NCBI GenBank assembly: GCA_012523925.1
Contig: JAAYSQ010000033.1
Coordinates: forward strand, 1 to 47,718
From: Clostridiales bacterium
GTDB taxonomy: Bacteria > Bacillota > Clostridia > Lachnospirales > Lachnospiraceae
Length of the DNA stretch: 47,718 nt
Direction of reading: 5' to 3'
Part shown: one piece after another, positions 9,336 through 19,498 of the stretch
Numbering within the stretch: the first letter of the stretch is position 1
Layout: every line of letters starts with the position of its first letter
The notes under the pieces: generated by a model
The model's database searches: none
Told to the model about the DNA's origin: nothing
What the model saw: only the letters and a program-made list of their open reading frames with translations
Position numbers and translations under genes: made by a program

Positions 9336-10973
9336 TTATCTATAACATAAATAGGCTCCAACATAAACTGCAGGAGAATTCCAATAGATTGTAATCTCAT
9401 TCGTTGCGTAGCTTTCAACATGGTCTATAAAGCATTTAGCGGGTGGCTGTCCTTGACAGTATTCTTTAGCTGCATCGTCTTGCAATCCAGCATTAGGTCC
9501 GCCGGATACCAAACCAGGAACCGGCTCCTTAACACCATCTGCAGCCGATGGTCGGTGATGAGGTGCCATAATTGCTTGTTCACCCAGGCCACTAACATAA
9601 GAGATATCCATCGGGTTCATTCCAAAAAGATAATCCCAGTTGCGTTCAATCACATAATCATATTCCTTGCTTTCTTTCAATCTATTGGCAATAATCAAAT
9701 GCATGCTCTGATTAAGTAATACCATGGTACTTCCCCAGATATAGTCATCCAAGGATAAGGTTATGCCGTAACCATCCTTACTACTTCTTTGCTTTAATAT
9801 CTCTGCATATGTGATCCAATCTATTTTTAAGGCTTCATATATTTTTGTATCCAATTCTTGCTCTGAAAGAAGATATGCAATCGAACCATATCCACCAACA
9901 TCAGACCATCCAAGCGTGAACTTATCCTCCACTTGTGCATAGTATTTTAAAAAGTCAGAATGATACTTTTCCTCTCCTGTGGTTCGATATAGTTCACCAG
10001 CAGCCCAGTATCGCTCATCGATATCCGATACATCCCCATATTCACCTGAATTCATATTTGGAGGATTCTTAAATAACATTGGTTCAGGATGCTTCTCCAA
10101 CCATTCATAGGCCTTAATGGAAGCATCAAGTAATCGATTTGCATAAGAAGCATCAAACTCCTTGTATACCCTTGCCGCCATCGCCATCGTTGCTGCAAAA
10201 TCTGCTGTAGCAGGACTGGACACATCAAAGATGAATAATGGATCTGTATCCTCCTCCGGCATAATCATTCCAGGAAAATATCTCGTAGTAACCTTTGAAT
10301 AGGCCGCGCCATCAGATTTTCGCTGCATTTTTAAGAGAAAATCAAGCTCCACTTTAACTTCATGCAATATATCTGCACCTGGTAGATTACTCTCTGGAAT
10401 ATCTAGATTGCTAGTAAAGGCTTCTTTATAATGCTCATAAGCTAATAATAAATCGGCAACAGCCTTCGCAGCTGCTACAGTGTATCTTCCATAATCACCA
10501 GCATCATGCCAGCCACCACTTGTATCGATTTTCTCCAAAGCTTGCGGATTATTCTTTAGCAGATCCTCTGCTTCTGGATGAAATAGATAGGAAGGCTGCA
10601 AATGGCAAACATCATGATGCCATTCTCCAGCATGCTCTTTTGATAGTTTTTCTCCACATCTTTGGTAATAAAATGCTTTAAGTAACGCATCGGTGCAAAC
10701 CTGCGGTTGCTTATCAGATATTGTGAAAATTGGAGATACTTCCTTACCAATACAAATACAATAATTCCCCGGTTCCTTTAAACTACTAAAATCTCCGGTA
10801 CAGACAATATCCTTGCTTGCTTCATCCACTCCATGTGTCTTTAAATCCCCTTCTAATACCAATTGATCCTTTTCAACATCAAAGATTAGAAAATTCGAAG
10901 CTTCACCTACGTAAACAACTTGCTTGGTACTGTCCGTTCGATAACCCATTTGATTGATCCTTATTGCTCCCAT
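9336..10973 (-). CDS. Glycoside hydrolase family 9 with N-terminal CelD-type Ig domain, no signal peptide
   Basis: N-term IRINQMGYRTDSTKQVVY; catalytic motif SGGWHDAGDYGRYT; C-term HHRPS and NEITIYWNSPAVY. Confidence 0.88.
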   Translation of the reverse strand: MGAIRINQMGYRTDSTKQVVYVGEASNFLIFDVEKDQLVLEGDLKTHGVDEASKDIVCTGDFSSLKEPGNYCICIGKEVSPIFTISDKQPQVCTDALLKAFYYQRCGEKLSKEHAGEWHHDVCHLQPSYLFHPEAEDLLKNNPQALEKIDTSGGWHDAGDYGRYTVAAAKAVADLLLAYEHYKEAFTSNLDIPESNLPGADILHEVKVELDFLLKMQRKSDGAAYSKVTTRYFPGMIMPEEDTDPLFIFDVSSPATADFAATMAMAARVYKEFDASYANRLLDASIKAYEWLEKHPEPMLFKNPPNMNSGEYGDVSDIDERYWAAGELYRTTGEEKYHSDFLKYYAQVEDKFTLGWSDVGGYGSIAYLLSEQELDTKIYEALKIDWITYAEILKQRSSKDGYGITLSLDDYIWGSTMVLLNQSMHLIIANRLKESKEYDYVIERNWDYLFGMNPMDISYVSGLGEQAIMAPHHRPSAADGVKEPVPGLVSGGPNAGLQDDAAKEYCQGQPPAKCFIDHVESYATNEITIYWNSPAVYVGAYLCYR

Positions 10974-11252
10974 ATTACCTCCTGAAATTTATGATTTTAT
11001 TTTATTAGATCCAATTTCAATTATATGCATGTATTATATAATAGAATTCATTACAAAAAAATGGATTATCCTTTAACTTATGTCTTTTATATGCAATATC
11101 TTATCCTTTAGATATTTATATTTATTTTGTACATTCTTACTATTATTTGGTTATTTTATACAATCTGTAAAAATTTAACGAGGTAATAATTGCACACTTT
11201 TACCAATTATGTTATATTACCATTAATAAATGTATTGAGAGGTGTGACATTA

Positions 11253-11367
11253 TGAAGTTCAAAATTCTTCTATTTCATTTAAGGCTAGTGAAGTAGTTAA
11301 GCAGTCTGAGGCAAATAAAGAAAGTGTAGAAAAGTTGAACCAAATGGTACAGTTCTTTAAAATATAG
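11253..11367 (+). pseudogene. Remnant of a methyl-accepting chemotaxis protein 3' end
   Basis: In-frame EVQNSSISFKASEVVKQSEANKESVEKLNQMVQFFKI* resembles an MCP C-terminus; a stop lies just upstream and there is no start. Confidence 0.5.
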
Positions 11368-11466
11368 TACGGCTTCTTTGTCTTTTCATAAGATTTTTTA
11401 TGCATCCTAATGTGAACTTCATATACATATGCGAAGCGTTTTTATGCAGAGCAATATTTTATATAT

Positions 11467-11497
11467 AGAGGGGAGATTATTCAACTCCCCTCTTTTT
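11467..11497 (+). terminator. Intrinsic terminator downstream of the MCP remnant
   Basis: AGAGGGGAG-attattcaa-CTCCCCTCTTTTT. Confidence 0.7.
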
Positions 11498-11580
11498 ACT
11501 TTATAAGCAGGCCTTGCCTCAGCTCGCAAGCATATGCTTTACCTTTAATTATTCTTCTCCTCTTAAATCTACATCCTCTT

Positions 11581-12459
11581 CTATAGATCTTCATTCTCTT
11601 CATAGGGCTCTATATGTGCAATAATCTGCACATTCTTATGAATACTCTCCCGAATTTTATCTTCTATATCATGGGTAAGTTCATGGGATTTCTCCACACT
11701 CATATCCGGTTCTGTCATAATATGCATATCAATATACAAGTCATTTTTCGTTCCACGACTTCGAATATTATGAATATCTTTCACCTGATCAAAGCTTAAT
11801 GCAATACTTTTAATCTCCTCTTTATCTACCATAGCTTTATCAAGAAGGATGCCACTATTATCCCTGAAAATTTCTATGGCAGCATGTAGGATAAATCCTC
11901 CAACTACAAAAGATGCTATAGGATCAATAATTGTTGGAAGCCCATAATAGATTCCTATTAATGTCACTAATACCCCAATGGATACATAGATGTCACTTCT
12001 AGTGTGCATAGAATCTGAAATTAAGATTTGGCTCCCTAGTTTCTTTCCTTGCCTATATTCATATAGGCAGACAAATATATTAATGCCAAGGCTAACTAGC
12101 AACAATAATACTTTATCCATTGATACCTCCGGTCGGACTGGCTGAACTAGTCGTAAGATTGCTTCAAATATTATTTTACCAAAGATAACAAAGAGCATAA
12201 GTGCTATAAATAATCCTGCTAACATCTCAAATTTCTTATGCCCATAGGGATGCTCTTCATCAATTGGTTTGGATGCGTATTGAATACCGATTAGACCGGC
12301 AATATTCGAAGAACCATCGGTTAATGAATGGAAGCCATCCGCAGTCATACTAGTGCTTTTAATCAGAATTCCCAAGCTTATTTTAAGGGCTGCAACAGCC
12401 AAATTTGCTAGCAAAATGATAGCTAATACCTGTTTAACCTTCCTATAATTCATATCCAA
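11581..12459 (-). CDS. Cation diffusion facilitator (CDF) family metal exporter
   Basis: SMTADGFHSLTDGSSNIAGLIG and HPYGHKKFE CDF motifs; preceded by a NiCo-type riboswitch. Confidence 0.92.
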   Translation of the reverse strand: MDMNYRKVKQVLAIILLANLAVAALKISLGILIKSTSMTADGFHSLTDGSSNIAGLIGIQYASKPIDEEHPYGHKKFEMLAGLFIALMLFVIFGKIIFEAILRLVQPVRPEVSMDKVLLLLVSLGINIFVCLYEYRQGKKLGSQILISDSMHTRSDIYVSIGVLVTLIGIYYGLPTIIDPIASFVVGGFILHAAIEIFRDNSGILLDKAMVDKEEIKSIALSFDQVKDIHNIRSRGTKNDLYIDMHIMTEPDMSVEKSHELTHDIEDKIRESIHKNVQIIAHIEPYEENEDL

Positions 12460-12551
12460 GATATCAACCTTCCCTTTTTTATATGATGTTTTATATGATG
12501 AGTTCTAATGTGGAGCCTTTTATTTAGTAGAACTTGCAGAGCAATTTAAAT

Positions 12552-12669
12552 AAAAAAACCTGTGAAACTATACGATACTATAGTCCCACAGGTTCTTAAT
12601 CCTGCTGCCCTACTAGAAGGCCCGGCCTAACGCAATTTGTGAAAGTGCGTATTGCCTGTTCTATTTTTG
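12552..12669 (-). ncRNA. NiCo (czcD) riboswitch with overlapping intrinsic terminator
   Basis: Minus strand AUAGAACAGGCAAUACGCA...UGCGUUAGGCCGGGCCU...GGGCAGCAGG...CCUGUGGGACUAU; matches the czcD-motif core (CAGGCAAU, CCGGG, GCAgCAG, CUGUGGGAC) then CCUGUGGGACUAUAguaucgUAUAGUUUCACAGGUUUUUUU. Confidence 0.88.
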
Positions 12670-12773
12670 CTATTTAATTATATTACCAATCTATTCAGCT
12701 CAACTTGTACTTGACAATAATTATTTGCAATTAGTAAGGACTCGTGCTTCTTATGCAACGAGTCCTTGCTAGA

Positions 12774-14591
12774 TTATTCTAATTCAATTGAACCAGTATT
12801 AAGAGCATAGTATCGTCCCTGCTGCTCCATTAAATCATCATGGTCGCCACGCTCAATAATTTCGCCTTGTTCTAATACCATAATCGCATTGGAATCACGA
12901 ACCGTTGAAAGACGGTGGGCGATTACGAAGGTTGTTCGTCCCTCCATCAACTTATCCATACCCTCTGCAATTAACTTCTCGGTTCTTGTATCAACCGAAG
13001 ATGTTGCTTCATCCAGGATAAGAATAGTTGGATTCGCAATTGCTGCTCTTGCAATAGATAGAAGCTGTCGCTCACCTTGGGATAAGTTTTCACCATCCAC
13101 AGAAAGCATAGTTTGGTATCCCTGTGGCAAATTCTTAATAAAATAGTGGGCATTGGCTAACTTTGCCGCTTCTTTTACTTCTTCATCGTTTGCATCAAGT
13201 CTCCCATAGCGGATATTATCAGCAATAGTTCCTTCAAATAGATGGACATCTTGTAATACAATACTCATAGTACTTCTTAAGTCAAATTTATTAATTCTTT
13301 TTATATCAATACCGTCATAATAGATTGTTCCATTTGTTATCTCGTAGAAACGATTAATCAGATTAGTAATCGTTGTCTTACCGGCACCAGTCGATCCTAC
13401 AAAGGCAATTTTCTGACCAGGTTTAGCATATAGATTAATGTTTTTTAAAACTTTTTGGCCAGGAAGGTAACCAAAATCAACATTTTCAAAGGTAATATCT
13501 CCTTTTAAAGGAACCAGATTGAAGGCTCCATTTTTTTCAGGAACTTTCCAATAAAGTTCCTCTTCTTCTTTCACTAAGGAGACATCTCCCCCGTCGACTT
13601 CAACTTGCTCATCTAGAATATTAAATATTCTTTCAGCTCCAGCTAGTGCAGCAAACAATGTGTTCAGCTGGTTGGAGACTGTAGTAATCGGTCTGGATAT
13701 GGTTCTTGTGTATTGTAGGAATGCTGCTATATTACCAACACTTAATCGATTTCTTAATACCATGATTGCACCAAGGATGGATATCAGTGCATATAGCACA
13801 TAGGAGAGGTTGCCCATGATCGGCATTATCATTACACCATAAGTAGCCGCTTGTGTTCCTGCTTTGCGAAGTTCTGTGTTTTTATCCGTAAATTTATTAA
13901 TAGCTCTATCCTCATAATTAAAGACTTTCACTACCTTTTGCCCGGACATCATTTCCTCAATATAACCATTCATATCTGCTAATGCCGCTTGTTGCCTACG
14001 GAAATTCTTGGTTGATCTTTTGCCTACGTATTTTGCAGAAAATAACATAACCGCTAGCAATACAATCACAGCAAGTGTTAAGATTGGACTAATTAGCAAC
14101 ATAACAGTAAAAGTTCCTACCATAGTTAATGCAGAAGTTATGATTTGGGATACACTTTGTTCTAGGGCTTGATTCAGCATATCCACATCATTTGTAAAGG
14201 TGGACATCAAATCGCCATGGGCATGAACATCAAAATAAGAGATCGGCAGTTTCTGCATATGGGAAAACATATCTTTTCGTATCCTAAAGATTGTCCCCTG
14301 TGCTAATTTTGCCATAAGTAAATTTCCTAAATATCTACCCATACTTATTAAAATAACTAGGAAAGCCATTAAAATTAAATATTTAACAAAAATTGTTTTC
14401 TCAAAATCCCCGACAAGGATATCGATAATTGGACTTAGTAATCCACTAACAGCAATTTCTGCGATCGAAGTTAGAATGATAAAAGTTATTCCTGTATAGA
14501 ATAGAGCCTTATTATATTTAAAATATCCAAATAATCTACCTAATGTTTTCTTTGGATCTCTTGGCTGCATTAGTCTTGTCTGTTTGCTCAT
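12774..14591 (-). CDS. ABC exporter subunit with canonical NBD (LmrD/BmrD-like)
   Basis: Walker A GSTGAGKTT, Walker B ILILDEATSSVD, H-loop AHRLST. Confidence 0.9.
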   Translation of the reverse strand: MSKQTRLMQPRDPKKTLGRLFGYFKYNKALFYTGITFIILTSIAEIAVSGLLSPIIDILVGDFEKTIFVKYLILMAFLVILISMGRYLGNLLMAKLAQGTIFRIRKDMFSHMQKLPISYFDVHAHGDLMSTFTNDVDMLNQALEQSVSQIITSALTMVGTFTVMLLISPILTLAVIVLLAVMLFSAKYVGKRSTKNFRRQQAALADMNGYIEEMMSGQKVVKVFNYEDRAINKFTDKNTELRKAGTQAATYGVMIMPIMGNLSYVLYALISILGAIMVLRNRLSVGNIAAFLQYTRTISRPITTVSNQLNTLFAALAGAERIFNILDEQVEVDGGDVSLVKEEEELYWKVPEKNGAFNLVPLKGDITFENVDFGYLPGQKVLKNINLYAKPGQKIAFVGSTGAGKTTITNLINRFYEITNGTIYYDGIDIKRINKFDLRSTMSIVLQDVHLFEGTIADNIRYGRLDANDEEVKEAAKLANAHYFIKNLPQGYQTMLSVDGENLSQGERQLLSIARAAIANPTILILDEATSSVDTRTEKLIAEGMDKLMEGRTTFVIAHRLSTVRDSNAIMVLEQGEIIERGDHDDLMEQQGRYYALNTGSIELE

Positions 14592-16312
14592 TCTCCCACC
14601 ACCCCTTTCTGCTGTGATACATATATCTCTCTATAAATCGGCGAATTCTCCATTAAAGTTTCATGGTCACCTAAGGACTCAATTTTGCCTTCATTCATTA
14701 CAATAATTCGATCTGCCTTTTGTATTGATGAAATTCTCTGCGCAATTATTATTGTTGTTATCTCTTTTAGTTCTTCTTTGAAAACCTGCTGGATTTTCGC
14801 ATCGGTCGTCATATCTACAGCACTAGTTGAGTCATCAAGAATAATAATCTTGGGTGATTTTAGTAAGGATCTAGCGATACTTAGCCTTTGCTTCTGACCG
14901 CCAGAGAAGTTATTACCTCCTTGCTCAACACGATGTTCTAAGCCGTCTTCTAGTTTAGAAACAAATTCCCAAGCCTGCGCTTGCTTTAATGCGTCAATTA
15001 TTTGCTCATCCGTTGCATTTTCATTGCCCCATTGCATATTTTCTCGAAGTGTACCCGAGAATAATATGTTTTTCTGTAATACGAATGCAACCTGATCACG
15101 AAGAACTTCCAAATTATAATTACGAACATCCTCACCACCAACCAGGACAGCACCTTCAGTTACATCATAAAGTCTCGGTAATAATTGTACCAATGTGGAT
15201 TTAGAAGAACCGGTGGATCCGATGATGCCAAGGGTTTCACCAGGTTTAATTTCAAAGTTAATGTTTTTTAAAGCATACTCCGGGCTTCCAGGGTAGCGAA
15301 AGTAAACATTGTCAAACCGTACTGAGCCGTCTCTTACTTCATTGATAGGGTTTTTTTCTTCATGAATCTCTGATTTCGTACGCATAACCTCTAAAACTCT
15401 ACCTACAGAAGCACTTCCTCTTAGTAATTGCATAAAGAAAAAGGAAATCATCATTAAGGACATTAGAATCTGTATATTATAGGTTATAAAGGAGATTAAC
15501 TCACCGCCACCCATTGTACCAACAACTACCTGACGGCCACCAAACCAAAGAACCGATATAGTGACAGAGTAAATAATAAGATTCGCAATCGGCATTAACA
15601 AGATAATCTTTGATACTGCACTTAATGCGGTATCTTTTAAATCCTTATTCCTTTCCTCGAATCTTACCTCCTCATGTTCCTGCCGATTAAATGATTTTAC
15701 AACCCGGATTCCAACTAAGTTTTCTTGAATGATAGCATTCACTCTATCCACACGGGTTTGCAATTTCTTAAATAAGGGTCTTGCCTTTGACAGTATGATA
15801 AAAATCGCAATTGCAGTTATCGGAATGGCAACTGCAAAGATCCTAGCCAAAGAAGCATTAATCGTAAACGCCATATACACGGCAAACAGCATTAAAAATG
15901 GCGCTCTCACCGCCATACGTAGACTCATCATAGTTACCTGGCCAATTGTATTGCAATCATTTGTAAGCCTTGTGATTAAAGATGACACAGAAAAATTATC
16001 CAGGTTTGCAAAGGAAAATTTCTGGACTTTTTGATAGGTCGCAAGCCGAATTTCAGCTGCAAATCCATAGCCCGCTTTAGCCCCGCAATGGGAACTTAGA
16101 ATACCAAAAAGCATTCCAAGAAGTGCCGAACCCGCCATAATAAGCCCAACCTTTACAATGTAGTCAATATCACGATTTGCAATACCAACGTCTACGATTC
16201 GAGACATAAGGTAAGGAATAACAATATCGGCTATCACTTCCAAAATCATAAGTATTGGACTGGCTATTGCGAAAAAGATATATTTTTTCATATAAGGTAG
16301 TAATTTTTTCAA
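14588..16312 (-). CDS. ABC exporter subunit with degenerate NBD (LmrC/BmrC-like)
   Basis: Overlaps the partner by 4 bp; Walker A GSTGSSKST, Walker B IIILDDSTSAVD, AQRISS in place of the H-loop; TTG start after aaggagagataac. Confidence 0.88.
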   Translation of the reverse strand: MKKLLPYMKKYIFFAIASPILMILEVIADIVIPYLMSRIVDVGIANRDIDYIVKVGLIMAGSALLGMLFGILSSHCGAKAGYGFAAEIRLATYQKVQKFSFANLDNFSVSSLITRLTNDCNTIGQVTMMSLRMAVRAPFLMLFAVYMAFTINASLARIFAVAIPITAIAIFIILSKARPLFKKLQTRVDRVNAIIQENLVGIRVVKSFNRQEHEEVRFEERNKDLKDTALSAVSKIILLMPIANLIIYSVTISVLWFGGRQVVVGTMGGGELISFITYNIQILMSLMMISFFFMQLLRGSASVGRVLEVMRTKSEIHEEKNPINEVRDGSVRFDNVYFRYPGSPEYALKNINFEIKPGETLGIIGSTGSSKSTLVQLLPRLYDVTEGAVLVGGEDVRNYNLEVLRDQVAFVLQKNILFSGTLRENMQWGNENATDEQIIDALKQAQAWEFVSKLEDGLEHRVEQGGNNFSGGQKQRLSIARSLLKSPKIIILDDSTSAVDMTTDAKIQQVFKEELKEITTIIIAQRISSIQKADRIIVMNEGKIESLGDHETLMENSPIYREIYVSQQKGVVGE

Positions 16313-16701
16313 GTTATCTCTCCTTCTAACTTTGTATTTTTGAATAAAAGATAAAAGAATGCAATTGCGAAACCTTAAGCACATTAATATTATAACTACT
16401 ATACTGTTTGCAATTAGTTATTGATTATATTCTCATTCATATTCTTTCATAAAAAATTCAAGGGGCTGAAAACGGCTCCAAAGTATTTAGTATAGCATAA
16501 TATTGCTATTAAAGTAAGAAAAGATTTATAAAAGATAATTAAAATAACATAAATTCATAATAAAGCTCTTAATAAAATAATCAGCAAAACCACGCATATA
16601 TAGTTTTGCTGATATCATCTTTTCTGTATATAGGATTAATCTTATATTAAAAACACTCATACTTTCTTGTTCTTGTATATCCTATTTTTGCTATTCATTA
16701 A

Positions 16702-18486
16702 TTATTCAACAACCTTTAAATAGCTCGTTACAGCATACAATATCCTACCATCATATTCCAACCTGGACCAACCATTATCTCCTATTCCAGTTCGAATTGC
16801 AATATCGCCATTTTTTAACACAACAGCAACGGTATCTTCTAACTCCGTGGTCGGAACAATCCGAAGATTAGTTATTTCTTTAGCTGTTACCTTCTCATTC
16901 ACTTTGGTAAAGGTAATGCCTGCTTCTGGATTATCTATGGTAGGTTTTATATTGTCCTGATAATCAAGATCGGTAGTCAGATAGCGACTAATAGCATATA
17001 ATGTTTGCCCATTATACTCAACTCGCGACCATCCATTAACTCCAATTCCAGTTCGAATCGCAATATCGCCGTAATACAGTACAGCCTCTATGGTTTCATC
17101 ACTTGCCGTGCTTGGTTCACTGCGGAGATTCGTTTTTTCCTTAGCAGTTACCTCTTCATTTACTTTTTGATACACAGGTCCGGTTTCTTCTGGAGTTGGT
17201 TTTGGTGCATTATATTCTAGATCAGTTGTCAAGTAACTACTTACCGCAAATAAAATTTCCCCTTTGTACTCCAATCTAGACCAGCCATTATCCCCAATTC
17301 CGATTCTTGTGGCTGTATCACCGTTTTTTAATATAGCAACAACCGAGTCAGGATTCTCTGTGGAGGGCACTTTTCTTAGATTTGTCTCAATTTTTGCAGT
17401 TACAGTCTCATTAACTTCCTTAAAGTTGATGAGTGCTGTAGGATCTGCAGACACCTCTTCCTGTGGTGTGTCAACCTTTGGCTTTGCTGTTTTCTCATAG
17501 CCAAAATATGCAATATTTAGATCCACCGGTTTATCAACTCCAGGAACTTTCCCCTTACTAGTATATTGCCACATAGCATGTTTCCCAGAATAGGAGGATT
17601 TCATATCTTTTGGAAGGCTATCCGGATAATGCGCTACCCATATTCGATATCTCCGGCTAAGCATATCCGTATTCCATTGAGCATTCTCTTCCAATTCATT
17701 CTTGGAAGCATAGAACATAGGTGTATATCCCTGTTCTTGCATATAATCTAAAAATGAAATAGCAACGTCGCTTCGATTATCCTTTGTCATCCCATACTGT
17801 CTATTATTTGGATCGGTAAATCCTTCACAGTTATATGCCACTGGATAAGTTATCGGATAAGGGGCAATGAAGTCAGCTACCCAGGCTGCCTCTTCTTTTG
17901 CTTCCGCTTTATTTAAAGCTGTTGAGAAAAAATATACGCCAATCTTCATGCCATTCTTACTTGCCTGTTGCAGATTGTATTTTGCATAAGGATCTTCCAC
18001 GATAATACCATTATCCAGCGTTCGATAACCGACACGAATCATAGCAAAATCGATACCTGCTTTTTTCACTTTCTTCCAGTCAACAACTCCCTGCCATTTT
18101 GCTATATCCACACCATAGGTAATCGTCTCCTCTACACTATCGCCTCTGTCTATATCCTGGATATTCATTTCTATTCCAGAAGTACCTTGTACCTGCGGAT
18201 CCTGGTCATCCTTTACGGTCTCTTCCACAATCTCAGGATCTTCAATATCATCGAAATTTTCTTCCTCCAACTCTATAGTTGGTGTGATTGTCGGGGCTTG
18301 GGTTGGTAATGGACTCACCCCTTCTGCAACAGTAGTACCTATATCGTTTTCACTCTTCATTCCAACAATTATGGAAACAAGATAAATGAAAGAAAAAGTA
18401 AGAAGGATAGCCGCAATACTATAAAACAGCACTAGTTTTCGATTATTCTTTATATAGTCGATTATTATATTAAAAATTTTACTCAT
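16702..18486 (-). CDS. Membrane-anchored GH25 (lysozyme-like) protein with three C-terminal SH3b-type repeats
   Basis: N-terminal TM; YGVDIAKWQGVVDWKKVKKAGIDFAMIRVGYR; three ~65-aa repeats (VTAKExTNLRxxPsT...GDIAIRTGIGxNGWSRLEYxG). Confidence 0.88.
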   Translation of the reverse strand: MSKIFNIIIDYIKNNRKLVLFYSIAAILLTFSFIYLVSIIVGMKSENDIGTTVAEGVSPLPTQAPTITPTIELEEENFDDIEDPEIVEETVKDDQDPQVQGTSGIEMNIQDIDRGDSVEETITYGVDIAKWQGVVDWKKVKKAGIDFAMIRVGYRTLDNGIIVEDPYAKYNLQQASKNGMKIGVYFFSTALNKAEAKEEAAWVADFIAPYPITYPVAYNCEGFTDPNNRQYGMTKDNRSDVAISFLDYMQEQGYTPMFYASKNELEENAQWNTDMLSRRYRIWVAHYPDSLPKDMKSSYSGKHAMWQYTSKGKVPGVDKPVDLNIAYFGYEKTAKPKVDTPQEEVSADPTALINFKEVNETVTAKIETNLRKVPSTENPDSVVAILKNGDTATRIGIGDNGWSRLEYKGEILFAVSSYLTTDLEYNAPKPTPEETGPVYQKVNEEVTAKEKTNLRSEPSTASDETIEAVLYYGDIAIRTGIGVNGWSRVEYNGQTLYAISRYLTTDLDYQDNIKPTIDNPEAGITFTKVNEKVTAKEITNLRIVPTTELEDTVAVVLKNGDIAIRTGIGDNGWSRLEYDGRILYAVTSYLKVVE

Positions 18487-18710
18487 TATTTTACCTCTCT
18501 TTCTGCGCTATATATTATATAATACGAGTTTGTATGAAAAGCACAGACACAAACTTGCAGATGAATTAATATTTACGCCATGAAAGAATTGTAATTTCTT
18601 TCATTATTAAACAATTCCAATTGTTTATATATAGGCTTACTATATTACTTACTATATTACATATACTTAGCTAATATAATAATCGAAGAAATAAAGATTG
18701 GCAATACCAA

Positions 18711-18766
18711 AAATCGCCATACCAATATCAGATCCCCCATCTCTCTGATATTGATTTGGCGATATT
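18711..18766 (-). terminator. Long-stem terminator downstream of beta-phosphoglucomutase
   Basis: ATCGCCAAATCAATATCAGA...TGATATTGGTATGGCGATTTTT on the minus strand. Confidence 0.65.
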
Positions 18767-18817
18767 AACATTATAATTTTAGATAAATACCATTCACTTT
18801 TTTCTATAAACCAACTT

Positions 18818-19474
18818 TTAAAAAACATTTATTAAATCTGAAAATTTATTTAATTGATAGGTAGTCAAAGGGTAATCTGCAGCTTCACCAATACCCGCAC
18901 TATCGAATCCTGCATTATGGGCTGCATCAACTCCAGCTTTTGCATCTTCTACCACCAGACATTCACTTACCCTTCTGCCAAGATAATCGGCTGCTTTTAG
19001 GAATACCTCCGGATTAGGTTTCGAATACCTTATATTATTTCCATCCGAGATTGCATCAAAATAATCTCCTAAGCCAATTTGCTTTAATATTAATCTGGCA
19101 TTTTTACTAGATGATCCAATTGCGAATTCTAATCCAAGATTTCTTAAGTAGCATAAGGTATCACTAACTTCCTTAGACAAATCCTCCGGTGACATTTTCA
19201 ATAAATATTTTTTGTATATATCATTCTTATAGGAAGCCAAGTTCTCTTTCTCGTCTTCCGATAAGGGCTTACCTTTATATCTTTCCAATATGATATTAAG
19301 GCTATCCATTCGGCTGACTCCCCTCAGCCGATGATTGATCTGTTCATCAAAATAGATACCAAGTTTATCTGCCAGCTGTTTCCATGCTAGATAATGATAT
19401 CTATCCGTATGGCAAATCACACCGTCCAAGTCAAAAATAATCGCTCTATATTTCATTTTACTACTCCCCATCAT
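18818..19474 (-). CDS. pgmB: Beta-phosphoglucomutase (HAD family)
   Basis: IIFDLDGVICHTDRYHYLAWKQLADKLGI; GSSSKNA; VVEDAKAGVDAA. Confidence 0.92.
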   Translation of the reverse strand: MMGSSKMKYRAIIFDLDGVICHTDRYHYLAWKQLADKLGIYFDEQINHRLRGVSRMDSLNIILERYKGKPLSEDEKENLASYKNDIYKKYLLKMSPEDLSKEVSDTLCYLRNLGLEFAIGSSSKNARLILKQIGLGDYFDAISDGNNIRYSKPNPEVFLKAADYLGRRVSECLVVEDAKAGVDAAHNAGFDSAGIGEAADYPLTTYQLNKFSDLINVF

Positions 19475-19498
19475 GCAAGACTACCTTAGCAGTATATT

